Positions 49,809 through 61,842 of a stretch of DNA of 64,000 nucleotides are shown piece after piece. A model generated the notes under the pieces. That model was not told the origin of the DNA and ran no database searches. It saw only the letters and a program-made list of their open reading frames with translations. This DNA is from Anarhynchus alexandrinus (taxonomy: Eukaryota > Chordata > Aves > Charadriiformes > Charadriidae). The position numbers and the translations under genes were made by a program. Every line of letters starts with the position of its first letter. Position 1 is the first letter of the stretch. The stretch lies in the NCBI GenBank assembly GCA_008711295.1, contig VUYV01000045.1, forward strand, positions 1,378,842-1,442,841. The letters run 5' to 3'.

Positions 49809-51060
49809 GTTTTTGTTTGCAGATATAAATGAGATCTAAAGACTGAAATACAAAGGGCTTGCATGAAAAAAATTACAGCATGCAACTTCCTTGGCTCTTG
49901 ACTAAGTTTTCATTCAGGTTACAGTACGTGTATGGCTGCCACCTCAGCTTTCACACAGCCATTCTTTATGCCAGCAATGCACCATTTTCTATATTCCTTA
50001 TAGCCGTGCAATTTTCACTTTTATTTTAACATAACACAAAAACCACAACATGTCAGGATGATCACTAAATATAGGTCTGGGAAACTCCTAAGCCCTGATT
50101 GGAGTGGCTTGAAACCAGATGTTCAGCTCAGTTTCACACACACCAGCCACAGTGATTCTTTGTTTATGCTGACATTTCTGACAGCTTGATTTATTTAGAG
50201 GAAACCTGGGTATGCCAATGAGGATGGCAGAATGGGAAGAAGACACTGTCACTGTGTACCATGAAATGACATTTTCATTCTCCTCTCTGATGTCCGTTGT
50301 GGGAGGTGGACAGAGTTCAGGCTGCTGACATGACCCTGGAGATTCAAAGACCATGGACTCTCCCCGTAAAATTTTCTTCTAGCAGCAGCACAAGGATCTT
50401 CAGAAACGATCTCATGGCTGTCCCCAAAATGTCTGCCTGCCTACAGCGGATTCAGGGCTTTTAGGAGCCTTTTGCATCCTCTGGCCACTTTAGCAGGCAT
50501 TGAGTTTTCCTTTGGTTATTTTCCTGAACACTTTATCTCTTGGCTGAAAGCACTGTGTAAGCATGTACACCTCAGCCTAACGGTTTGACTGTTTAAACCC
50601 CTGTCTTCTTCCCAACTACTTGAACTGCTTTATTCGGACCTCAACAAGTCTGCAGTAGGAAACAGAAAAATACTTCCCAGAAAATCTCATTAGACCTGCC
50701 TTCCTCCCCTAGTCTTTTACAGGAGGGCTATATGAGCCAGCTAGCATCTCTTCTGCTAGCAGAAGTGAGCACTGGTTGTGTAATTACCAAACAGTGGATG
50801 GAGGGAAGTGAACGGTGTTTCTTGGATTTGTCAGGTATAATGCAGTTCTTCAGAAAAGCTTTACCGAGTTCTTTTTTACTTGAAAATATTCCTTCTTCAG
50901 CTTGCACTAAACAATAAAGAGATGAAGAAAGTAAGCAGCTTTTTTGGACATTGTTAATGACATTCCATTGTTTTGCCTTGTTTGTTATTTGAGTTTCTGC
51001 CTTATCATACCACTTGGCCTTGAATTGTAGATTTTTTGTTCAGTGGGACTATAACCATGG
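49809..51060. other. Unassigned sequence between LTR and CR1
   Basis: No recognised gene or repeat. Open frames are under 90 codons. Confidence 0.5.
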
Positions 51061-51918
51061 AATCATAGAATCATAGAATGGTTTGGGTTGGAAGGGACCT
51101 TAAACATCATTTAGTTCCACCCCCCTGCCACAGGCAGGGACATCTTTCACCAGATCAGGTTACTCAAAGCCTTATCCAACCTGGCTGTGAACACCTCCAG
51201 GGATGGGGCATCCACAACTTGCCTGAGCAATATGTTCCAGTGTCTCACCACCCTCAGAGTGAAAAATTTCTTCCTAATATCTAATCTGAATCAACCCTCT
51301 TTCAATTTAAAACCATTGCTCTTCATCCCATCCCTTATAAAGAGTCACTCCCTGTCTTTCCTATAGTTTCCTTTTAGATACTAGAAGGCTGCTATAAAGT
51401 CTCCCCAGAGCCTTCTCTTCTTCAGGCTGAACAACCCCAACTCTCTCAGCCTGTCTGCATAGGAGAGGTGCTCCAGCCCTCCGATCATCTTCATGGCCCT
51501 CCTCTGGACTTGGTCCAACAGGTCCATGTCTTTCTTATGTTGGGGGCTCCAGACCTGGATGCAGTACTCCAGGTTGTGTCTCATGAGAGCAGAGTGAAGG
51601 GGGAGACCTGCTGGCCATGCTTCTTTTGATGCAGCCCAGGACACGGTTGGCTTTTTGGACTGCAAGTGCACATTGCGGGATCATGTTGAGCTTCTTCTCA
51701 TCAACCAACACCCCCAAGTCCTTCTCCTCAGGGCTGCTCTCAATCCATTCTTTGCCCAGCCTGTATTTGTGCTTGGGATTGCGCCAACCCAGGTGCAGGA
51801 CCTTGCACTTGTCCTTGTTGAACTTCATGAGGTTCTCACAGGCCCACCTCTAAAGCCTGTCCAGGTCTCTCTGGATGGTATCCCTTCCCTCCAGCGTGTT
51901 GACTGCTGCACACAGCTT
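51061..51918 (-). mobile_element. CR1 LINE 3' half, minus strand
   Basis: The inverted tail AATCATAGAATCATAGAATGG starts the element at the left. The 3'-UTR follows, then minus-strand ORF2 pieces at 51671-51381 ([32 protein letters not shown]) and 51828-51535 ([15 protein letters not shown]). The two frames overlap around 51.6 kb, marking a frameshift near the [11 protein letters not shown] segment. The element is truncated near 51918, just 3' of the RT FADD region. It covers the stretch missing from the 5.5-kb copy and so serves as the internal comparison for the gap at 6003. Confidence 0.92.
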
Positions 51919-52990
51919 CTGTCTAATAGCCTGGTTTCATCTCTGTGCAGCAGGTGAGAGACCACAAGGAAACGGAGATTTGTAATCCTACTTCTTGGTC
52001 GTGGTGCTCTTGCAAAATTTCCTAGCGCTGAATTTCCTGCGGCAGCCTGTGGGAGGTCCTCTAGGTTTCATCTGAGTTTGCAGAAAGACTGAGTTCTGCT
52101 TAGCTTCCTATCATGCTTTCCTATCCTGTTACCAGAATCTTATTAAAGTGAATGCAGCATATGAGTTAATTTCTCTCTTGGTTCTCAGCCACTGAAGGTC
52201 AGACTGTCCTAAGAGGGGGAGTGCTTGCAGAGAATATAACTGACTATTGTGGACAAAGCATGCTGACCTTAATGAAGCAAAATCACAACCGTATATAGAA
52301 AGGCAGGAAACAAAGGTGAAAATTAAGAGGTAAACTGTTTATAATCAACCATTTGAGGCTACAACACAAAGAGAATAAATAAATGAAGGAATAGTTCCTT
52401 TGTATGTTTTAGCTATTATATGTAAAGGCACTTTACATTACTTTACATGGAAAGTGAGCCTTAACAAAATTTTTTTGATATATTAACGTCATATAATAAT
52501 CACATTTTGAAGTAAATTATGGTTGTAAAAGATATTAAGTCAAAATTTCTATGCATTACACATATATAACCACATAAGACGATGTGATTTTCTTTTGAAG
52601 ATATTAGGTTATTAGTGTAACTGGTGATTCACAACAGAAATGAGGCTGCCCCTTTTTGTTTTTTTCTCTTAGCAACCAGCTTGAAAGAACATTAATTTTC
52701 TACATGGACACACAAGAGAACCCTTAAAGCCCTGAAATTTACAGTTTAAGGTATTCCATGAAAAAAAAATGGTGGGACATTTTAAAAGATAGTTTGTTCT
52801 TTTGTGAAAGTCTCTAGGAGGCAGTGGTCTGTGTCTAGAAATGTCAGTTTCCAACATATGTAAAGGAGATTTAATAAAGGAAAAAGACATAGGTTTCTGT
52901 TGTCTTTTCCGCGTCATGATCTGTATATACCAAAATGTTGTCACTCTTTCCTACAAGTTACAATCGTAGCTGTCCAGGAAGTTTTTGGAA
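51919..52990. other. Unassigned AT-rich sequence
   Basis: No recognised gene or repeat. One 91-codon minus frame (52944-52669) has no domain resemblance. Confidence 0.5.
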
Positions 52991-53085
52991 CATAGAATAG
53001 AGCAGAGCAGAGCAGAGCAGAGCAGAATAGAATAGAATAGAATAGAATAGAATAGAATAGAATAGAATAGAATAGAATAGAATAA
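52991..53085. repeat. (AGAGC)n(AGAAT)n pentanucleotide microsatellite
   Basis: Several AGAGC units are followed by about ten or more AGAAT units. The AATAG-type pentamer is the tail repeat seen on one group of avian CR1 elements (inverted here), and it abuts the CR1 body at 53086. It therefore probably grew from that element's 3' tail. Confidence 0.93.
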
Positions 53086-54076
53086 AAAGCCTGTTCCAGT
53101 GTTTGACCACCCTCTCGGTAAAGAAATGCTTCTTAATGTCCAGTCTNGTCCTCTTGGTAAAGAAATGTTTCCTAATGTCCAGTCTACACCTCCCCTGTCT
53201 CAGCTTTGAACCATTCCCACATGTCTTGTTACTGGATCCCAGGGTGAAGAGATCAGCACCTCCCTCTCCACTTCACCTCCTCAGGAAGCTGTAGAGAGCA
53301 ATGTGGTTGTCTCTCAGCCTCCTTTTCTCCAAACTAGACAAGCCCAGAGCCCTTAGCTGCTCCTCATAGGGCATTCCTTCCAGCCCTTTCACCAGCTTTG
53401 TTGCCCTTCTCTGGACACATTCCAGGACCTTCACATCCTTTTGAATCATGGGGCCCAGAACTGTGCACAGTACTCAAGATGAGGCCACACCAAGGCTGAA
53501 TACAGCAGGATAATCACCTATTTTGGCAGGCTGGTTATGCTGTGTTTGATGCATCCCAGGATGCAGTTCACCCTCTTGGCTGCCAGGGCACACTGCTGAC
53601 TCACATTGAACCTGCTGTCAACCAGCACCCCCAGATCCCTTTCTGCAGGGCTGCTCTCCAGCACTCCTCTCCAAATTTATATTCTTGCCTGATGTAACTA
53701 CATCCTAGGTACAGAATCCAGCATTTTGACTTGTTAAATTTTATCCCATTAATCACTGCCCAATGCTCCAATTTATCTAGATCCCTCTGCAAGGCCTCCT
53801 GTCCCTCAAGAGTCAACAGCATGTGCCAGTTTAGTATTATCAGCAAACTTGCTAATGAGGCATTCAATTCCTGCATCCAGATTGTTGACAAATACATTGA
53901 ACAGAACTGGCATTAGAATTGAGCCCTGAGGAACACTGCTGGTGACTGGTTGCCAGCCAGATGTAGCACCATTCACTACAACCCTTTGAGCTCTGCCCTT
54001 CAGCTGTTTTTTCACCCAGCGCACCATAAACTCACTCACCCCACAATTGGACAACTTGTCCAGAAGGATACTGTGA
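53086..54076 (-). mobile_element. CR1 LINE, older subfamily, minus strand
   Basis: Plus-strand text from CCTGTTCCAGTGTTTGACCA through to AGGATACTGTGAGGACT follows CR1 order in reverse. The tail is followed at once by this internal position, so about 150 bp of the usual 3'-UTR is absent. Minus frames 54054-53806 and 53897-53601 carry RT pieces ([30 protein letters not shown]). The RT catalytic box reads FADN (minus 53847-53836), with the second Asp codon changed to AAT. An N at 53147 joins two 38-bp near-copies of the same CR1 segment. It is dead and truncated inside RT. Confidence 0.9.
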
Positions 54077-54131
54077 GGACTGGAGAGCTTGTAGAGTACG
54101 AGATTATAATGAAATTTAGTTAGCTGAGGGA
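54077..54131. other. 55-bp spacer between head-to-head CR1 copies
   Basis: No CR1 homology is recognised here. It separates the 5' ends of two oppositely oriented elements. Confidence 0.55.
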
Positions 54132-55533
54132 GGATTTTACAAAACTGGGAACTACCAACCAGTCAGCCTCACCTCTGTGCCTATAAGGTCATGGAACAGA
54201 TCCTCCTGGAAGCTATGTCAAGGCATATGGATGACAGGGAGATGATTAAATACAGCCAACATGGCTTCACAAAGGGCAAATTGTGCCTGGCTAATCTGGT
54301 GACCTTCTATGGTGGAGTGACTGTGTTGGTACATAAGGGAAGAACAACAGATGTCATCTATCTTGACTTCTGTAAGGCCTTTGATACTTGTCCACTGTTG
54401 CTAAATGGAGAGATATGGATTTAATGGATGAACTATTTGATGGATTAGGAACTGGGTAGATGGTAGCATCCAAAGAGTTGCAGTCAATGGCTCAATCTCC
54501 AAATGGAGATCAGTAACAAGTGGTGTCCCTCAGGGGTCCATACTGGGATTGGTACTGTTCAATATATTTATTAATGACATAGACAGTGGGATTGAGAACA
54601 CCCTCAGCAAATTTGCAGATGACACTAGGCAGAGTGGTGCCATTGAGATGATTCCTTCAAGGGAAGGGATGCAATCCAGAGGGACCCTGACAGGTTTGAG
54701 AAGTGGGCTGATGTGAATCTCTTGAAGTTCAACAAGGCCAAGTGCAAGGTCCTGCACCTGGGTTGAGGAAATCACCAGCATCAGTACAGACTGAGTGATG
54801 AATGGATTGAGGGCAGCCATGTGGAGAATGACTTGAGGTATTGATGGATGAAAAATTGAACATGAGCCAGCAATGTATGTTTGCAGCCCAGAAACACAAT
54901 CGTATCCTGGGCTACATGAAAAGGAACATTGCCAGTAGGTCAAGGGAGGTGATTGTCCCCTCTATTGTGCTCCTGTGAGACCCCACCTGGATACCACATC
55001 CAGTTCTGGGGTCCCCAGCACAAGAAAGACATGGACCTGTTAGAGCAGGTCCAGAGGAGAACCAGGAAAATGATCAGGTGGCCGAAACACCTCTCCTATG
55101 GGGAAAGGGTGACAAAAGTGGGGTTGTTTAGCACTGAGAAGAGAATGCCCTGGGGACACCTTATTGAGGCTTTTCAATACTTAAAAGGGGCTCATGAGAA
55201 AGATGCAGAGAAACTTTTTACCAGGGACTGTAGTGATAGGACAAGGGGCAACAGATTTAAACTAAGAGAGGGTAGGCTTAGATTAGTTATAAGGAAGAGG
55301 TTTTTTAAGGAAGTAATTTTTTTTACGATGACAGTAGTGAGACACTGGAACAGGTTTCGCAGAGAAGCTGTGGACGCCCTATCCCTTGAAGTGTTCAAGG
55401 TCAGGCTGGATAGGGCTTTCAGCAACCTGATCTGGTGAAAGATGTCCCTGCCCATGGCAGGGGGGGGTTGGAACTAGGTGATCTTTAAAGGTCCTTTCTC
55501 ACCCAAACCATTCTGTGATACTGTGGTTCTATG
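54132..55533 (+). mobile_element. CR1 LINE, plus strand, 5'-truncated
   Basis: It begins at a point equivalent to [10 protein letters not shown] in RT and continues through MEQILLEAM (frame 54191-54424), a FADD catalytic box at 54612-54623 (intact in this copy), [17 protein letters not shown] sequence near 54730, and the C-terminal frame 54953-55438 (KDMDLLEQVQRRTRKMI, VVRHWNRFRREAVDA). The 3'-UTR block GATCTTTAAAGGTCC and a degenerate tail (TTCTGTGATACTGTGGTTCTATGA) end at 55533. Several frameshifts separate the coding pieces. The 137-codon minus frame at 54943-54530 is an antisense shadow. Confidence 0.92.
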
Positions 55534-55923
55534 AAAAGTGTTTCACAGGGTTCTGTTAATATTCGCTAAAATACTGGGATAGAAACTCGTGGCTATCATT
55601 TGGTATCAACAACCCTATTCTTTCAATCAAGGGTTGGCAGACAGATTTTGACCTCTCTTCAAAGCCCTGGTTAACAAGGCAGTGCGGCAACATGCCCAGT
55701 ATTTTCAAAAAGGAGAAATTTCAGACATTTCAAAAGAATAGATCATCAAGCAGAAACAAAATGCCAAATGAGTTCCTTCAGAAATTACAGTGATTCATTA
55801 AGATTAATTCTACATTATCCTTGGTAAACTTATCTGTTGGTGATTAGTCTCTGCTTATTTTCCTAGCTTCAAGCAAATGCCAGCTCTACCAGACTTGATT
55901 TCCTTGCAACTGCAGCCCATAAA
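55534..55923. other. Unassigned AT-rich sequence
   Basis: No gene or repeat recognised between the two CR1 copies. Confidence 0.55.
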
Positions 55924-56169
55924 TTTCCAGTGAGTACTTAGTATCATAGAATCATAGAATCATAGAATGGTTTAGGTTGGAAAGGACCTTGAAGATCATC
56001 GAGTTCCAACCCCCCTGCCATAGGCAGGGACACCACCCACTAGACCAGGTTGCCCAAGGCCACGTCCAGCCTCCACACCTCCAGGGATGGGGCCTCAACA
56101 ACCTCTCTGGGCAACCTGTTCCAGTGCCTCACCACCCTCAAAGTGAAANTTTCCAGTGAGTACTTAGTA
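55924..56169 (-). mobile_element. Young CR1 3'-end fragment with 20-bp flanking direct repeat and an N
   Basis: CR1 sequence (inverted tail at 55944, body to 56148) is flanked by TTTCCAGTGAGTACTTAGTA at 55924-55943 and again at 56150-56169, with an N at 56149 just before the second copy. The CR1 part is very close to the copy at 5.5 kb but lacks a short internal piece near 56073 (after GTCCAGCC). It may be a real insertion with a long target duplication whose 5' part is lost in the gap, or a contig-end overlap error. Confidence 0.88.
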
Positions 56170-59100
56170 GTTCTTTTAAGAAACACAGCAGTTCAGAGCT
56201 ACAAAAGAACTGCAAATTTTTAACTTGACAAGGCCATAGATCCACATTATATTTTTATTTCTCTTTTCCTGTACTTCTTATTAGGAAACTTTGATACAAG
56301 TATTTTTCAGCAAAGTGAGATTAGAGCTCAGATGCATCTTTTACATACTTTCAGATGACTGAAACATTTTAGGTAATCTAGCATTCATCTGGTGTTTGGG
56401 ATTCAAAAGGAGCAGTTACACTTCTGCAAACTGCAGCAGGTTTTGACTATAAATCAGTGACTTTTGTCTGCCTGTTCTTGCTTTCATTAATATTTCATAA
56501 AGTTTTATGTGGTTTCACATTGAACATATGCAAGGGGTAAATGTGATGCCTGTGAGTATCACAGCTGTGAGTCCATGGCTCACAGCTAGAATAATGAAAT
56601 ACCAGTGGGTCATTAGCCATAGACTGCACAGCTCTCACACAACTCGGAAAGTTTCAGAGAATATTCCTTATGCAGTTTCCCTGCCTGGATACATGGGAAT
56701 ATTGGGATTTATACCACACAAGCTGTAAAAAACTGGTAAGATGGCAGTAACTCTGAAGTTAAATGTCTTCNCCCCCCCCCCCCAAATTGTTAGCAGCTTT
56801 TCAAAGCCCCTTAACTGAAGTACTGTACACTAAAGTCTTGTGCCAGAAAGAAACCTTGTGCAAACCTTTGAGACTTTAGTTAAAAGTACCAAAAAGCTAA
56901 TGATCACCCTAGGCAATGGCTAGCAGAACACACACACAAATTATGAGTTGTTCATAATGGCAAAAACTTTGCCCTTTGGAGAGTGTGCGTTGAAAGGAAT
57001 GAGAAAAATAAATAGTTGTGTTTGGTGGGGTTTTTTTAAGAGTTTTCATTACATTTAAATTATTTTTCTTTGGAAACTCATTTCCCTTGCAGGCTCATTT
57101 TCAAGAGCAATATTGCAGTGATCTAAGTTACCATAGTAAGTTTTTCAGTTCATATTTGAAGAAGTCATAGATTTGAAAACAGCTACTGAAGCTAAAATTT
57201 TATAGAGTGGAAAGGTATAGAGGTGTATATGAAAAAAACAACTTTATTTTTTTATCTGCAAAGAGTTCTCATTTTAATACTTGTAGATGTTAACAGTAGT
57301 CATGAATAGCGTATTTGGATATCCTAGACTGTAGATTATAAGAGGCAGTGTGTTAGGAAAACGTCCAATTTAATGCAGCTATAACAGTATTTCACATTGG
57401 TCTTTCTGTGTGATTTTGCATAAAACACTTGAGCTCCTCCTGACTTCAAGCTGTACAGGAATTAGCTAATCAAATAAGTAATGTGCCCTGATCATTCCTC
57501 TGGCCTATTCAAACAGCTTTCTTTTTGATCTTTTGTTACCTTTTAATAGGCCTCTTCCCAGTTCTCCCCTCTAGAAGACTTCTCGCAATTAAAAAAGTTA
57601 TTTTGCTTTAACGTTTGGCATAAGAGTTGTTAGAGTTAAATATTCAGATGGCGCAGTAGCAAGTATTAAGATGGGATTTTCATAATTATCTGATTGAATT
57701 GAACATCACTATTCTCAAGATTTCTGAGGTGGTATAAGTGCTTCAGGTTATGTAAATTTACAATAAAGAAAACTTTCAAAAATAAAAAAAACCTCCTTTT
57801 TTTGTAAGTAGATGTATACTATGTAAGCAAAGACTTTGTACATTATTGTCATTATTGGTATTGATGCTTATTTAGAAACAAGGCAGTTACATAATATGGG
57901 CATGACCAACTGTCTGTCTGTTTTCAGGCCTTTCCTGGCATTCACAAGTATTGAACTAATAAATTTATTTGTGCTAAGCCATAGGAAACAGGACAGGCCT
58001 TATACATTTACAGATAGGAGAAGGATCAAGCATTTGCCTTCCTCAGGATCTCACAGCAAGTCTGTGACAGAAGTTAGCCACATATACATCCTCATTGCAG
58101 AGCAGTTCCTTAGCCGTAAGCTGATATTTTCCCTCTGTCACCTTCCTATAGAAGGACATCTTTTGTAATTAACTTTTCAAAACGATTTTGAATGTAAAGC
58201 AATTAATGAGAATAATTAACCAGCTTTTTAGACCCACTGTTGCCCATCTGTGAAAAAGGAGACTTTAAAGGAATTTCACAGTGACAGATTATAGGTAGTC
58301 CGTTTCCTAGCACATAGCCAATTTTTTGCTATTGCTCTCCTGGGTTTTCATTGGATTTGAAACCTTGAAAAACAATCTAAAAACCAGATTGGCTAAGTGA
58401 AAAAAAAAACCCTCAGCTGTAGGTGCAAACCTGGTGAGAATTTAATCGAAATCAATAGAAAACTAAGTGAAGGAAAAAATTATGGTAAAAAGAAAATCTT
58501 TCAGTCTGACCAAAACCAAGAAAGAAATTCAATCTTCTGTAATGACATTCATTCTTGTATTTATGCTAGCTGTGAACCCTCAGCCTAAGATATTTTCACT
58601 GAGGACTGTATGCTTTTCAGCTGTAGCAGAACATCCTAACTGATAGCTTTGTGCTTATGCAAGTGGATGGGGGTGACCCCCATACGGACCTGCTGCTCAG
58701 CTTTCAAGCTTGCTTTCTGTTTTTTAAGCACATTAATCTTGTGTCTAAACCATCACAGGTTAGACTCCTTTCCATAGAAGCCATTTTCCTGGCTAGAAAT
58801 GATTGTGTACCTACTTGGAGTACGCAGAGCTGTACCAAAACCAGGGTAAAGAATAGAAACCTTCGATGATTACAGTGTCCTGGTGGGTCCTTAACCGTTG
58901 CTCAGAATTACTTCTAAGTGATTTTAGATTAGTTTACACAAAATGTGTCCATCCCTCATATTCCTCATTATAACTAAGATATTGTATTCTATATTGGCTT
59001 CTCAGAGATGTCAGGTGCTATAATGATAGTGAAAAAGAGAATTTAAACTGTTGCCCTATTGGTATTCAGGTAGTTTAGGAGGACAGCAAGCTCCAAGTTG

Positions 59101-61842
59101 CTCTGGTCACTCTGTGTGGCATATGCCAAGGTAATAATAATGAATGAGAAACTCCTGTTTGTGGACATGCTTGTGAAGAGGTTTGGAAATGAAGAAACTT
59201 CCCATGTTTAAATTTACTTTTGAGTAGGTAGACAAGAAGAAAATATATTGAAAGAGATTCAAATCTAGAAATATGCAGACTGGAAAGAACAGAAAATCTT
59301 GGAAAAATCTGGTGAAGCAAAATTAGCCATTTGGATAATTTCTAGGATTGGGCAATGCAGCTTGCCATTTGTCCTATGCATTTTCAATAATTCTAGAATT
59401 CCTCTTCCTTCCCTTTTACAATCACCATATAGCAGCCCACATGGTTTTATGAAGACACTGAATTACTGAATTACACAGTCATGTAAAAAGACTGCCATAG
59501 TTTGTTGCTGTAAAACAAGGGGTGCATGCGAGAGGAAGGAGGGTCTGATAGATTACAGTGTCAGTAGTTTCTAGTGACAAATTGATGTTTTAGCAGTCAT
59601 TCATGGTAGGCGGGATACAGAGGTTGCTCTTCTTGACTTGAACCTGTTGCTTGCTTTTGCATAATGACACAGGCAGAAAAGAGGGCTGCTCTTATGGGCA
59701 TGCACTGTAGGCTACAGTGCACCCACATTTCTGCTGGTGGTACTGACTGTCAGTGCAAAACTTGTGGGGAGGGAATCAGTCAGGAGAATCAGAGCGAAAG
59801 AAAATCCATATTGGTTTTAAAACTTCTCTGAAAAGTAGAGAGGATCAGTTCACAGCGAGGGAGCTGAGGTGTAAGATTAAGTGACTTCACCTTGAATGCA
59901 ATGGTCTATTTTTAAAAGATTACAGTGGAAAGACAAGCGACTGGTATGCTCATGGATGGGTCTAAAGGGTTTCTAACAAAACATTTCTACTCATTCATAA
60001 TGAATCTTTAGACTGGGAAATTGTGTGGCTCATCAAAAAGTTGTTAGGTAGGGCTGGGAGAAAGACAGAGATCACGGCACTCAGGCTGAACAGCGATGTG
60101 TGTGCAGGCACAAAGGACAGAATCATAAAAAGCTCATAAAACCCTATTTCCTTTTCAACTGTTTCTCCCTTGTGTTTGCGCTTATTTAGGATCTCAAGCC
60201 GGTAGATCAGTAAATACTTCCATTAACTTCAATAGACTCAGTGAAGTCCTGTATCTACTTATTATGGATGGGCTTACTCAGAAATCACATCTGTTGTTTT
60301 GAGACCTGAATTTATAGGTTCTTGGTTTACTGCATGCTTTAGGCTTACTGGTGACTATATATGGTTTTAGGTGATGTTACTAGAAATATCTGAAAAGGAA
60401 TAGTTGGGAGTTTTTTTATTTTCTCTGTCACAGATTTGACACCAATTAGTGTTTTAGATTAAAGTTCTGGAATTCTATCTCGGACAAGATTCCCAGAGTT
60501 GCTAATGAATGCGGAGATGCTGTCTGTGTAGAAATTCCTGTAACATTTAGCATTGGAAATATACAAAGACAGGCATAACTTCAGTGAAACAGACATAAGG
60601 AACATCATGTCCCTTAAAGAATATTGGCTAATAATCCTCAGCAGTCAAAGTCAATAGAATTAAGAGCCAGAAAAACACCAGTGCCCAAATTTGGTCTCCT
60701 TCATATGTACATTGCTTTTGTGAATGATTATGATTAAATATTTATGAAGTGGCATAAGGAAAACCTGTTCTCTTTGCCGAAAATTAGTCGTTCCAACAGA
60801 CTAACACTATCTGGTCTAAGCTTTTAAAGCATGAGAAGTTAATTTATAAAAAAATAGAACACATTCAACCAGATAAAGATGTGATGTTCATAAAAAATAA
60901 ATCATTGGTGATGAAGTGAAATACTTGAGCTACAAGACAAATCAAGGCACAGGTACTATGGAGACATGCCTATCCATAGGTCATATACTGAGGTCAGAAT
61001 GTCAGTTTTCATTTTTTAAAAATACGTGGGCTTTTTTGTATACACAGTGACACAAATTACCCTTTATTTGAGTAAAGCCAGAATTTTCCTTGAATATTTG
61101 TCCCTTGTGGATGCAAATTAAAGTTTAAAAGTATGATTCAAATGGCGTTGTTATCAGGCAGAGTCTGCTGACAGCTGAAAACAATCGAGATATGTAAGGA
61201 GAACTTCTCATTCCTTTTAACACTTACGTTTCCCCTAAACAGAGCAGAATTCTGGAAATCATCATGTTATATCATTTTATTATGATTTATACACTTTCAG
61301 TGCTTATATCAGCAAGATAAATCGAGCTGAATTCATTTTAGGTTATCTTTGCAATGTTACTGAAATAAATCAGGAGAGAAAAAACCTTTTGTTACCTGAC
61401 TTCTTGTTTTAAACTTCTAAAAGGGAGAATTGGTTTTTTTGCCATACACTGTGGAAAGTCACTCATGTTCCTACACATTTTACTTACCTAAATGTTACTT
61501 TCTGTGAAGATGTGCAATTTTCTTCCAACTTTTTTTGTTTGAGTGTTTAGCTGAGATGTCCTCTAGACATCTCTAGACATTACCCTAGAAATTTATTTCA
61601 ATTCATTCATCTACGCCTGCGCTGGAAAATAAGAAGAGTTTAACTTTTAGTCATTTTGTAAAAGAAATACTGGGTAGGTACATGCCATATTTCATTTATT
61701 TTTAAACTTTGACATATTTTACCATATTTGAAAAACATTATATCAAACAAACATTTTAAAATATATGCTTGATTACTTGGCTGAGCTCATAAGTGTGTGA
61801 CACTTCCACAGAAATCATAAGAAATATGAAGAAAAGTGACAT
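56170..61842. other. Unassigned AT-rich non-coding sequence
   Basis: No gene or transposon recognised. An N at 56771 precedes twelve C. The longest frame (57836-58168, 110 codons) shows no domain. A short TCTAGACAT tandem lies near 61563-61579. Confidence 0.5.
56771..56783. repeat. N followed by poly-C run of 12
   Basis: A single unresolved base lies immediately before a C homopolymer, consistent with an assembly break caused by homopolymer sequence. Confidence 0.9.

Noticed and set aside
54530..54943. 137-codon minus frame
   Set aside because: Antisense shadow of the plus-strand CR1 ORF2 region.
52991..55533. Single CR1 insertion with 5' inversion (twin priming)
   Set aside because: Both halves have their own 3' region and different tail repeats, so two separate insertions explain the structure better.
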